From JAHEGP01 sp963751595 (GTDB lineage: Bacteria > Pseudomonadota > Gammaproteobacteria > Pseudomonadales > JAHEGP01): DNA of 64,000 bases. Below are positions 18,682 through 27,695 of this stretch, one piece after another (position 1 is the first letter of the stretch; every line of letters starts with the position of its first letter). A program made the translations under genes and the position numbers. Below the pieces are notes generated by a model, which searched no databases, was not told the origin of the DNA, and worked only from the letters and a program-made list of their open reading frames with translations. The stretch lies in assembly GCA_963751595.1 (NCBI GenBank), contig CAVVVC010000002.1, positions 1-64,000 of the forward strand. The letters are read 5' to 3'.

Positions 18682-21600
18682 ATGTTTATGCGGCAAGCAA
18701 GGCTATCAATTTCGTCATATGGTTTCACCTTTGCACTGATGCTGGGCTTTATGAGCCTGTGCCTGCCGAGGCTATCCCTGGCCCAGGACATTTCGGGCTT
18801 TGTCTCCGACGACTTCAGTGCCTTGCAGCTCGATACCATCACCTGGAGTGTTGTCGACCCCAGGGGTGACAGCAGCGTCAGTGTCGATGCAAACCAATTG
18901 CGCATTTCCGTGCCCGCGGGGGTTAACCATGATATGCCCAACAACGGCGACAACACCTCCGCCCGGGTCATGCAATCCATTTTCAATGCCGACTTCGAAC
19001 TTGACGTAAAATTTGAGTCGCCGGTCCAGGCAGGCCAGATCCAGGGGATTATTGTTGAGCAGGAGGCCGGCACCTACCTGGTGCTCAATGTTTACCACAA
19101 CGGGACCGAGACCCGTGTTCAATCCATTGCCTACACCAATAATGTCTCCGGCAATAAACTGGAGAAGGTCATCGCCGACGCTGCCCCGATCTATCTTCGC
19201 GTCAAACGTGAGGGCAATACCTGGACCCATTATTTCTCTTACGACGGCGTCATCTGGAATGCCGCCAGAGTTCTGACCAGCACCCTGGTACCCAACTCGG
19301 CCGGGGTATTTGCCGGCAATTTCGGCGCCGCCAATGCGCCGCAGCACACGGCTATTGCAGACTATATGTTCAGCACCACCACCCCTGTGGAGCCCGAAGA
19401 CGGGGTAGTGATTGCCGATAACACCGGGCCCTACATCCGCGATATCAAAAAGCTTGCCGGGGCCAACCAGTTCCAGGTGCTTTGGGAAACCGATGAAGCG
19501 GCTACTTCCAGCATCGAATACGGCCAGACCAGCAGTTACGGTGCATCGGTTGACAGCACGACCCTCACCGGCAGCCATGACCTGGCCGTCACCGGGCTAA
19601 CACCCGATACCACCTATCATTTCCGGCTGCGCTCCACCGATGCAGCGGGCAATGAAACCGTCAGTGAAGATTTCACGATCAGCTGTCTCGGCGAACCCCT
19701 ATCTGGATCTCTGGTATGGCTCTAACCCGACTTTTGGGCTGCTCGGTAGTAATGCCCAGCGTTGGACCAATATTCCCGGCCACGTGTCCGGCGCCAATAC
19801 CATTACCTCCCTGGAATACTCGCTCAATGGTGCACTCGCGCAACCCTTGTCCCTGGGAGCCGATGGACTCCGACTCCAGGATAACAACGACTTCAATGCT
19901 GATATCGAATACCTCGATCTGTTTTCAGGCCCCAATTCCCTGGCTATCACCGCCACCGACAATGCCGGTAACCAGACAACCGAGAGCCTTTCCCTTAATT
20001 ATGTGACGGGTAACACCTGGCCCCTGCCCTATACCATCAACTGGTCGACTGTGGCAAAAATCGAAAATGCCGCACAGATGGTGGATGGCGCATGGGAGCT
20101 CACGGGCAACGGCCTGCGCACCCGGCAAACAGGTTATGACCGGGCAATCGCTATCGGCGATATCAGCTGGGAAAATTATGAAGTGACGGTTCCTGTCACC
20201 CTGCACGGGGTTGACCAGAATTGCTTTATCGATCTCGCCAGCAACCCCTGCAACGGCGGGCCCCTGGTCGGAGTGTTGATGCGCTGGCAGGGTCACCATG
20301 TGACGTTCATCCAACCCAACTGGGAATGGCGGCCGCTGGGTGCTCTGGGCGCCTACCGGTGGTTTAAGCTCAACAACAGGGCGGAAACCGAACCCGGCCT
20401 GTTCATGCTCGACGGGGGCGGCTTGATTACCGACAGGGATTTACAGCAGGCCTTTCCGGTCGGGACCACCCACATCTTCAAACTCCGGGCAGAATCTGTC
20501 CCCAGTGGTCAAAGCCAGTACAAAGTCAAAATGTGGCCACAGGGCCAGGCGGAGCCATCCCAGTGGGATATTGAGCAAACCCAGGAGATCGGTACTTCAA
20601 ACAGTAACGGCTCACTGCTATTGATCGCCCATTACGCCGATGCAACGTTCGGTAATGTCACCGTGACATCGCTGGATGGTACCGACACCGATAGCGACGG
20701 GGTGCGTGACAGCCTGGACAACTGCATCGAGCAGCCGAACGCGGACCAATACGACTCGGATGGCGATGGTTTCGGCAACCGCTGTGACGCGGACATCGCC
20801 TTACCTAATGATAACGTAGTCAATCTTACTGACTTCTCGAAATTTCGAGCTGCCTTTGGCGCCACGGCACCGTTGACTGCTGCTCAGGAGGACGCCGATT
20901 TCAATGGTGACGGCACGGTTAATCTGAGCGACTTCTCAATCTTCAGATCTGGCTTTGGCAAGGCGCCGGGGCCGTCCTGCTGCGGCGGTGGTGATGTAAC
21001 CCTGCCGGTGATCAGCAATGTGCAGGCTGCGGTCACCGACACTACCGCCACCATTACCTGGAACACCGATGAAGCCGCCACCAGCATTGTGAATTACGGC
21101 TTCAGCGCCGGCTACGGCAGCAATCAGAGCAGTGCCAGCCTGGTCACCAGTCACAACGTTACCCTGACCAACCTCTCTCCCGGCACCCTGTACCACTTCC
21201 AGGTCGGCTCCACCGATGCCAGTAACAATTCCGCTAGCGGCATCGACCGGGTCTTGACCACCAATGCCGACATCACCAGCCCCTCGGGCATCCTCTCTGA
21301 TGGCTTTGACGACACCGTGCTCAATACCGGCCTCTGGAACTGGGTCGATCCGGTGGGCGACAGCAGTTACGCCATGACCGGATCGCAGCTCGCGATTAGC
21401 GTGCCGGCCGGTAGCTCTCATGATCTGTGGACTAACGCTAACCAGGCGCCCCGCGTTCTCCAGCCCGCCAACAACACCGACTTTGAACTGGAGGTCAAAT
21501 TCGATTCCACCGTCGGCTCACGCTACCAGATCCAAGGTATTGTGGTGGAAGGCAGTGCCAACAGGATGCTGCGCTTTGATTTTTACAGTGATGGCAACAA

Positions 21601-23287
21601 CACCTTCATCCATGCCGCCACCCTGACCAATGGCGCGGCAAGCATGCAGATTCGGACGACCATTGTCGACGGTGCTCCCCTCTACATGCGCATCGTGCGC
21701 CAGGGCAACCAGTGGACCGAATTCTATTCCTATGATGGTGCCAACTGGATTCAGGCCGGCACCTTCGCTTTTACCCTGGAGGTTACAGCCGCCGGTGTCT
21801 TTGGGGGCAATGCCGGACCCAACCCAGCCCATACCATACTGGTGGATTACTTTACTATCGACGGTTTGGCCCCTGGCACCGGCGGGGGTGAAGCAACTTT
21901 GAACACATTGACAGCTGTCCCGATTTCTAGTTCCAGAATCGATCTGTATTGGGATGCACTAGACGGTGTAACACACTATAAAATCTATCGCGACTCCCTT
22001 CTAGTATCCACAACTACCGACACGCTATTTACCGATAGGGACGCAACGGTAGGCCAAACTCATATCTATGAAGTGCTTGCTCTAAGCGCGAGTGGTGAAC
22101 AACCAATCGCCCAACCGTTGTCAGCAAATAGCGTAGATAATACCAAGGGAGCCTGGTGGAATATCGATTGGCCCTACCGTACTTTGCTTGGCGTAGGATC
22201 AGGACAATTCAAGCGCACAAATGCAATCGCCGAACTGGATATCAATATCACCCAGGTACTTGCGGATATAGGCAACAGTGGAGCGTTTAATCCTGCCACG
22301 GTGCGGTGCCACGAAGTGGACATCAATGGCTCTATCGTTGGCAGCGAAATTCCCTGCCAATTTGATCCTTCAGAAGACTTTGATGCGACTACCAGAGCAA
22401 CCGGTAAACTTGTCATTTTTGCCCCCGGAATTATAGCATCTCGGTCTGCTCGCTACTTTCACCTTTATTTTGACATTGCCGGTGGCAAGAGTACCCCAAC
22501 TTCGCTCATTCCACTCGTGACTATAAAAGACGATGTAGTCGATGAAGGACAATTGAGTTATCAAATATCAAACAGCACCGGCAGCTTTTTCTTCCAGAAA
22601 GAAGCCGGGGCATTTTCCAGCCTTGTCGATAACCAGGGCAATGACTGGATCGATTATCACCCTACAGGTAACTCTGCCGGAAATTATCGCGGCATCCCCA
22701 ACCTTGTCTATCCGGAATCGCATTTCCATCCGGGAAGTGTTACCGCCACAAGCACCATCATCAATCGAGGACCAGTCAAAATTACCGTGCGCTCAGAAAC
22801 GACCGATGGCCTGTGGCAACTTACCTGGGAGTTTTACCCTAACACAGCTACTATGACCATGATCAATGCCGCGAAACCTTACTGGTTTCTGTACGAAGGC
22901 ACGCCAGGTGGAACCCTTGATACCTCTGGAGATTTCATGGTCAGGTCCGACGGAGTTACAACACCTCTATCGCAAAGCTGGAATGGCGACCTTGCCGGCG
23001 ATGAGTGGGTATTTTTTTCGGATCCTGTTGTGAAGCGGTCTCTGTTTCTTGCCCAACATGACCAGAACGATTCGGTAGATTCGTACCGGCCACTGGAGAA
23101 CCAAATGACGGTATTTGGTTTTGGCCGACAGCAAACCGGACTTAATGGTTACCTTAATCAAATACCAGCACGTTTTACCATCGGCTTGATCGAGCGGACT
23201 GATTACAATGGCGTTGCGGAATTGATCAATTCTTCAATCAAATCCCTTAATGTTGAATCCTCGGGAGCGATAATATTCCGGTACTAG
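18682..23287 (+). pseudogene. Giant secreted multidomain protein with Fn3, ConA-like and dockerin-type repeats; one frameshift
   Basis: About 1,530 residues once one frame change near 19690 is bridged (...EDFTI to SAVSANPYLDLWYG...). In order: signal peptide (cleavage near LSLAQ); a ConA-like domain of the DUF1349 type (DDFSALQLDTITWSVVDPRG); a fibronectin III-like domain; a middle region ending in another ConA-like sandwich (YTINWSTVAKIENA...); calcium-binding DTDSDGVRDSLDNC and DSDGDGFGNRCD repeats; two dockerin-like EF-loops (NLTDFSKFRAAFG, DFNGDGTVNLSDFSIFRSGFG); Fn3; a second DUF1349-type domain (FDDTVLNTGLWNWVDPVG); another Fn3; and an unrecognised ~370-residue C-terminal domain from WWNIDWPYR. 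The layout fits an extracellular carbohydrate-binding or degrading protein. No catalytic family can be named, and no sorting signal is seen at the C-terminus. It lies between two IS91-type 3' ends, suggesting transposon capture. One clean break in 4.6 kb may be a sequencing error. Confidence 0.75.
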
Positions 23288-23444
23288 ACTATGCAACGAA
23301 CAAGAAATTTCGGATAGATTACCGAGGTGGGCTAATAGATTTATACTACACACTGAACGCACTATAGTTACAAAGAAATGGTTGCAGGAAGGGCAACCGG
23401 ATTCGGTAAGCCTGCCTTAGATAAGGGCTACAACAGAACGCAGG

Positions 23445-23704
23445 CTGAGGCTTGACCAGGCTAAAAATTGCCTGCATTGAAGACCCGGCGATTATCGAGA
23501 GAATTCTGGCGCATCTGAAGGGTAAAGAGGTCACCGCCGAGTTGGTGATGTTGCCTGAGGGCCGTGGGCCGCCACAGGTTCGGTTGTTCGACTGACTCCA
23601 TGAAATCTTGATCGTGCTTTGCTGCTCCCTTTGAGGAAGCGGCGGACTGACTATTGGGTTGAATATGAGAATTGGGCTGAAAGAGGTTGAGCGCCGGTGC
23701 TGCG
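23445..23704 (+). mobile_element. IS91-type 3' end remnant, direct repeat of 18069-18282
   Basis: The first ~90 bp encode the transposase tail (KIACIEDPAIIERILAHLKG) and stop soon after. Positions 23491-23704 align with 18069-18282 over 214 bp with no gap and about 14 mismatches by hand, roughly 93% identity. The noncoding part, after the stop at ~23595, is as conserved as the coding part, so it is the true element end. No upstream transposase sequence is attached. Confidence 0.75.
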
Positions 23705-23739
23705 TGGGTGAGTTGGCGGCGGCGGAATTCATTAGTCTC

Positions 23740-24203
23740 GTTGTGGAGTGCGACGAAGTATTGTCACCCTCTGTCATATCTTTGATTGAAAAAAAGAGGT
23801 TGTAGAAGAGTCTATTTCCGACTCTTTCTGTAATGAAGGCTTCTGGATTGACGACGAGGATGGTGATGTAAAAGAAGTCAGGGTGAGTGCTATAGAGATT
23901 CAAGAAATCAACCTTCTGGATGTGGATCAGAGCTCGGCAGTAGTGCAGGTAGAAGTAACGACAGAGTTTTCTGCTGATCTGACCTATAACGATCTAGATA
24001 CAGCATGGTATGACAGCGAAGAAAAGGTACTAATCCCTCGGCGAACAATCGATAAAACGGTAGAGCAGGAGGTTCAATATACGGCAATTGTTCGTATTGC
24101 TCATAATATTGAGGATCAAGAGTACTTTGTCGTTAAATCTGTCAATATTGAAACGAAGTCGAATTGGGGGTTCTCTGTAAGTAGCGATGATGAATGTCGT
24201 TAG
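23740..24203 (+). pseudogene. C-terminal part of an unknown protein, cut by the IS91-type remnant
   Basis: Reading begins inside the junction (FISLVVECDEVLSPSVISLIEK), meets a run of seven A at ~23790 where the frame must change, and continues as EEVVEESISDSFCNEGFWIDDEDGDVKEV... to a stop at 24203. The last ~107 residues are open from a GTG at 23883. The composition is acidic with alternating strands (VQVEVTTEFSADLTYND), and it reads like a real protein domain. It resembles C-terminal regions I have seen in PIN-like DUF4935 proteins, but this is weak recall. The missing N-terminus and the adjacency to the IS end suggest a gene truncated by the insertion. Confidence 0.45.
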
Positions 24204-24618
24204 ACATATACGAGCAATAAGGTAGAAAAATGTCACTACTTTTACCAGGTAAATGGATGTCGGTGGGTGGAGCTTTTGGCGCGACGATAGCATTAGGTGT
24301 AGGTATTTATTAGGAATATTTTTGTGAGCATCAAGTGGTAGGGTGCGATAGTCCCGAGCAGGTGTTAAAGCGGCCTTGGCAAGCCGGTACTCTGCAGCAC
24401 GTATAGGCTGCGGTGGTTCCACAGTTGGGATCGCCGGCAGCCAGCAAGTACGGCTACTATTGTCCGTTCATTTTGCATGGCTGCTGACATACATTACTGG
24501 TACACATATGCCGCTTTTCGCAAACGCCACCATTCAGCGGCGCTTCAGCCGCTTTGGTGCCTTTTTTATTTGGAATCAGTAGGATAGCCCGCATGGTCTA
24601 TGCGGCTGTTGGGAAGAT
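24204..24618. other. Gene-poor junction before the tRNA-Arg repeats
   Basis: A 27-codon open frame with an AAGGTAG ribosome site lies at 24230-24313 (MSLLLPGKWMSVGG...), too short to judge. A small hairpin AGCGGC-N6-GCCGCT at 24536-24553 precedes a T-rich stretch at about 24560 and might end transcription. Otherwise I see no gene or known element. Confidence 0.35.
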
Positions 24619-24978
24619 GGCGCGCCTGGCAGGATTGATCGTTCTGGCCGTTGGGCTATAACGACCCCCGGCGGGGCTTCGGCGCTGTGCGCCTCGTCCA
24701 AAACGCATGCGTTTTGTCGAACCGGCAGGTTCTCGTCGCCAAGCTCCCAAATCAAAAAGCCCACCCCTGTCGGGAAAGGCTTTTTGGTTTGGCGCGCCTG
24801 GCAGGATTGATCGTTCTAGCCTTTGGGCTATAACGACCCCTGCGGGGCTTCGGCGCTGGAGCGCCTCGTCCAAAACGCATGCGTTTTGTCGAACCGGCAG
24901 GTTCTCGTCGCCAAGCTCGCAAACCAAAAAGCCCACCCCTGTCGGAGTAGGCTTTTTGGTTTGGCGCGCCTGGCAGGA
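24619..24978. repeat. Two 172-bp tandem units carrying tRNA-Arg 3' ends
   Basis: Unit A (24619-24790) and unit B (24791-24962) are near-identical and are followed by the first bases of a third copy that belongs to the functional tRNA-Arg. Each unit starts with GGCGCGCCTGGCAGGA, the reverse complement of the tRNA's last bases, and ends with the tRNA's terminator hairpin (AAAAAGCC...GGCTTTTTGG). The inside of the units does not fold as a tRNA. The pattern is what repeated recombination or integration at a tRNA 3' end leaves behind. Confidence 0.85.
24921..24962 (-). terminator. Rho-independent terminator of tRNA-Arg
   Basis: A perfect 13-bp stem, AAACCAAAAAGCC (24921-24933) and GGCTTTTTGGTTT (24950-24962), with a 16-nt loop, directly follows the tRNA on the minus strand. 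A very similar hairpin recurs at the end of repeat unit A (about 24748-24790). Confidence 0.8.
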
Positions 24979-25038
24979 CTCGAACCTGCAACCCTCGGGT
25001 TCGAAGCCCGATACTCTATCCAGTTGAGCTACAAGCGC
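24962..25038 (-). tRNA. tRNA-Arg, anticodon TCG
   Basis: A 77-nt cloverleaf. The acceptor stem GCGCTTG pairs with CAGGCGC (one G-T pair). The D arm is GCTC/GAGT, the anticodon stem TCGGG/CCCGA with loop CTTCGAA (anticodon TCG, reading CGA arginine codons), and the T arm GCAGG/CCTGC with TTCGAGT loop. Discriminator G is followed by an encoded CCA. It lies at the right edge of the accessory region, and its 3' end is the repeated sequence. Confidence 0.97.
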
Positions 25039-25259
25039 GGAATCGAAAGTGTAACAGAATCGGCGGGGATGGGGGAGGCTGGCGAGTCGGGATGGCGGCG
25101 GTTCAGGCTGACAATTCGCTATGCCTGCGCAGCTTAAGCACAATTGCCGACGATTCCGGGATGACTATTTCGTTTGTCTTCGTTATTGTTAGCGTTGTGA
25201 CGGTGTTCACACTTTTTTCCATTTAGAAGCTGGTGGCTATCCTGCGGAGAGAGCGAGGC

Positions 25260-26633
25260 ATGGCGAAGGGCAAAACTGATTCCTGTCGGGGCGTTGTGTT
25301 CGGGAAGTGGGGCGGCTGGGTGTTATTGTGTACCCTCTGCCTAGCGGTAGCGTCGGCGCCGCCATTGCGTGCCGATGTGCTGCCAAGGCCTGTCGCGCTG
25401 GAGCCAGAGATCGCATTTTGGCGCCGCATTTTTTCGGAGATCGACTCCAATCGGGGGCTTTTGCACGACAATCGCCACCTAAGGGTCGTGTATGACACGG
25501 TTTCCATTCCGCCCAATGCCTCTCCAAAACAGCGCCAAAAGCTGTTCGATGACGCCAAGCAGGATTACGCGGATATTCTCAAGCGGCTAGCCGACGGGGA
25601 ACGCGACAATCTCGATGCTGAACACCAGGCTGTCCTCTCGCTGTGGCCGCAGGATGTGTCCAATGAAGAATTGAAGCAGGCAGCCGGGCGCTTACGGGTG
25701 CAGCAGGGGCTTGCTGATCGTTTTAAACAGGGCCTGGTGCGTTCCGGTCAGTGGCTTGATCATATCCATACGCACCTGGAAAAAGCCGGGGTCCCCAAAG
25801 GTCTTGCGGCGCTGCCCCACGTCGAATCCTCCTTCAATCCCGATGTGTACTCCCTGGTGGGTGCTGCGGGCTTGTGGCAGTTTACCCGTGCGACCGGCAA
25901 GCACTTTATGCGCATCGACCCGTTGGTGGATGCTCGCCGGGACCCGTTCATGTCGAGCAAGGCCGCCGCCGAGTTGTTGCAACACAATTATGAAATCCTC
26001 AAGTCCTGGCCGCTGGCTATCACCGCTTACAACCACGGCGTAACCGGGATGCGCAGAGCGGTGAGGACACTGGGCACCGATGATATTGGCGAAATCGTGC
26101 ATAACTACCAGGGCCGTGCCTTCGGTTTTGCCTCGCGCAATTTTTATGTTGCCTTTCTTGCTGCGCTGGAAGTGGAACAGAATGCGGAGAGTTATTTCGG
26201 TGTGGTCGAAAAGGCGTCGCCCAAGGACGAAGTGGTCGTGACCCTGCCCCACTACGTGCCCGTCTCGGTGCTGGAAAAAACCTACGGCGTTCCCCGGGAC
26301 GCGCTGAAAGAGGCGAACCCGGCGTTGATGTCCCCGGTCTGGAAGGGCAACAAGTATGTCCCCAAGGGCTTTGAGCTGCGCCTGCCCCTGGCTACCGCTA
26401 AAACACCGGAGCAATTGCTGGCGGCAATCCCCGGCAAATCCCGCTATCAGCGCCAACGTCCCGATCAATTCCACAAGGTCAAACGGGGTGAGGCGCTGTC
26501 AGTGATTGCCCAGCGTTACAATACGACCGTGACGGAACTCGTTGCCTGGAATAATTTGAAGAGCCGCAACCGCATTCGCATCGGTCAGGTGTTAAGGCTG
26601 CCGCACGACACCAACCGTGTTGCCGTGCAGTAA
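25260..26633 (+). CDS. mltD: Membrane-bound lytic murein transglycosylase with LysM (MltD-like)
   Basis: A 457-residue secreted enzyme that cleaves peptidoglycan glycan strands. The signal peptide (WVLLCTLCLAVASAPPLRA) is followed by a ~100-residue region and then the SLT-type domain, with the catalytic Glu in ALPHVESSFNP (~residue 190), then GAAGLWQFTRATG and AITAYNHGV. A region with NPALMSPVW leads to one LysM at the C-terminus (FHKVKRGEALSVIAQRYN...IRIGQVLRL) that holds the enzyme on peptidoglycan. E. coli MltD has two LysM modules and a lipobox; here only one clear LysM and no lipobox is seen. I chose the ATG at 25260 over 25233 because AGAGCGAGG lies just ahead of it. It begins about 220 bp from the tRNA, outside the accessory region. 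Confidence 0.88.
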   Translation: MAKGKTDSCRGVVFGKWGGWVLLCTLCLAVASAPPLRADVLPRPVALEPEIAFWRRIFSEIDSNRGLLHDNRHLRVVYDTVSIPPNASPKQRQKLFDDAKQDYADILKRLADGERDNLDAEHQAVLSLWPQDVSNEELKQAAGRLRVQQGLADRFKQGLVRSGQWLDHIHTHLEKAGVPKGLAALPHVESSFNPDVYSLVGAAGLWQFTRATGKHFMRIDPLVDARRDPFMSSKAAAELLQHNYEILKSWPLAITAYNHGVTGMRRAVRTLGTDDIGEIVHNYQGRAFGFASRNFYVAFLAALEVEQNAESYFGVVEKASPKDEVVVTLPHYVPVSVLEKTYGVPRDALKEANPALMSPVWKGNKYVPKGFELRLPLATAKTPEQLLAAIPGKSRYQRQRPDQFHKVKRGEALSVIAQRYNTTVTELVAWNNLKSRNRIRIGQVLRLPHDTNRVAVQ

Positions 26634-26648
26634 CGCGTTTCAAAGACG

Positions 26649-27236
26649 CTAGCTGGTGCCCCATAACTGCTGCAGGCGCAGATCGCGGCCACATCCCCGT
26701 CGATAATACTGATAGCGCAACGGGTTCTTTTTGTAGTAGTCCTGGTGATATGTTTCGGCAGGGTAAAAGGTGGTCACCGGGAGAATGGGCGTGACAATGG
26801 GCCGATCCACGCCCAGGGTAGCCTGGGCTCTTGCCCTCGATTCCTCAGCGGCCCTCATCTGCGGCCCGGGCTCGGCAAAAATCGCGCTGAGATAACTTGA
26901 GCCCTTGTCACAAAACTGTCCGCGATCATCAAGGGGGTCGATATTGCGCCAGAAAACGCTTAGCAGTTCGGAATAGCTCACCTGCTGGGGATCATAGCTG
27001 ACCAGCACCGCCTCGTAGTGCCCTGTGTTGCCCTGGGTGACGCTCTTGTAGTCGGGGTTTTCCAGATGGCCACCGGTGTACCCCGAAACCGCCGACAAAA
27101 CTCCGGCCTGTTTCTCGAAATCGGCCTCCATGCACCAAAAGCAGCCGCCGGCAAAAATGGCCTGCTCGGGTTCGGCGCGCAGGCCTCCCGCAAGCAGAAG
27201 AAACACGACGATAAAAATGTAACGGTACCTGATCAT
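26649..27236 (-). CDS. msrA: Peptide methionine sulfoxide reductase MsrA, exported
   Basis: A 195-residue MsrA that reduces S-methionine sulfoxide in proteins. The catalytic Cys is in AGGCFWCMEADFE (~residue 32), with VSGYTGGHLENPDYKSV, GHYEAV and TTFYPAETYHQDYY downstream. A resolving Cys is near the end (YRRGCGRDL). The N-terminal signal peptide (YIFIVVFLLLAGGLRA) sends it to the periplasm, unlike the cytoplasmic MsrA of E. coli. Its stop converges with the MltD gene 15 bp away. No MsrB is fused or adjacent, so reduction of the R form must be elsewhere. Confidence 0.93.
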   Translation of the reverse strand: MIRYRYIFIVVFLLLAGGLRAEPEQAIFAGGCFWCMEADFEKQAGVLSAVSGYTGGHLENPDYKSVTQGNTGHYEAVLVSYDPQQVSYSELLSVFWRNIDPLDDRGQFCDKGSSYLSAIFAEPGPQMRAAEESRARAQATLGVDRPIVTPILPVTTFYPAETYHQDYYKKNPLRYQYYRRGCGRDLRLQQLWGTS

Positions 27237-27481
27237 GCTGGTAAGACCTTTGCAAGTTGATTAAGTTTCAAGACGCCACGATGGCGGCACCTGTACCGAA
27301 CCCGCCGGGTGGCAGAGAACATCCTACGCATGAAGGCAGGCTTTGGTATCATTGATCCCGGGTAATTAGCGCGGCCTGAAAGCCGAATCGTACCCGATCC
27401 CCCGGCGCTGAGACCTTGAAGTCCGGGACCGCGCCCGCAGAAGGCAGGCATGGCGAACAGAACCGAGACAGGAAGCTAGCA

Positions 27482-27667
27482 ATGGCGGACATCCTCCCCT
27501 TTAAACGGCCTACTCCTGCGCAGAAGCACAAGGGCAAGAGCCTCTGCCGCCATGGCCACCACAAGTGGCAGGTGTGCAAGGAAAAGCAGTTTGATGTGCG
27601 CCAGGGGCGGTTGGTAACCGTTTATCGCTGTGGGCGCTGTGGTGCCGAAAAGGTCATCGCCCGTTAA
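27482..27667 (+). CDS. Small zinc-ribbon protein upstream of ppnN
   Basis: A 61-residue protein (MADILPFKRPTP...). It has a CxxxxxxxW N-terminal half (SLCRHGHHKWQV) and a C-terminal YRCGRCGAEK, a rubredoxin-like Cys pair; together with Cys and His in the first half they could form one zinc site. The middle (EKQFDVRQGRLVTVY) is well formed. The ATG at 27482 is right before the usual I.PFKRP start of such proteins, and 28 bp separate it from the nucleosidase gene, so the two are probably one transcript. I recall the same small gene beside ppnN in other gammaproteobacteria, with no known function. Confidence 0.75.
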   Translation: MADILPFKRPTPAQKHKGKSLCRHGHHKWQVCKEKQFDVRQGRLVTVYRCGRCGAEKVIAR

Positions 27668-27695
27668 ACCCCGGTCAGATTGAAGAAGCCATAAA

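Noticed and set aside
24619..24962. Additional tRNA genes in the tandem units
   Set aside because: Only about 16 bp of the tRNA 3' end is kept; no anticodon or D arm can be folded.
24619..24978. CRISPR-like array
   Set aside because: Only two units of 172 bp without spacers, no cas genes; the units are tRNA-end duplications.
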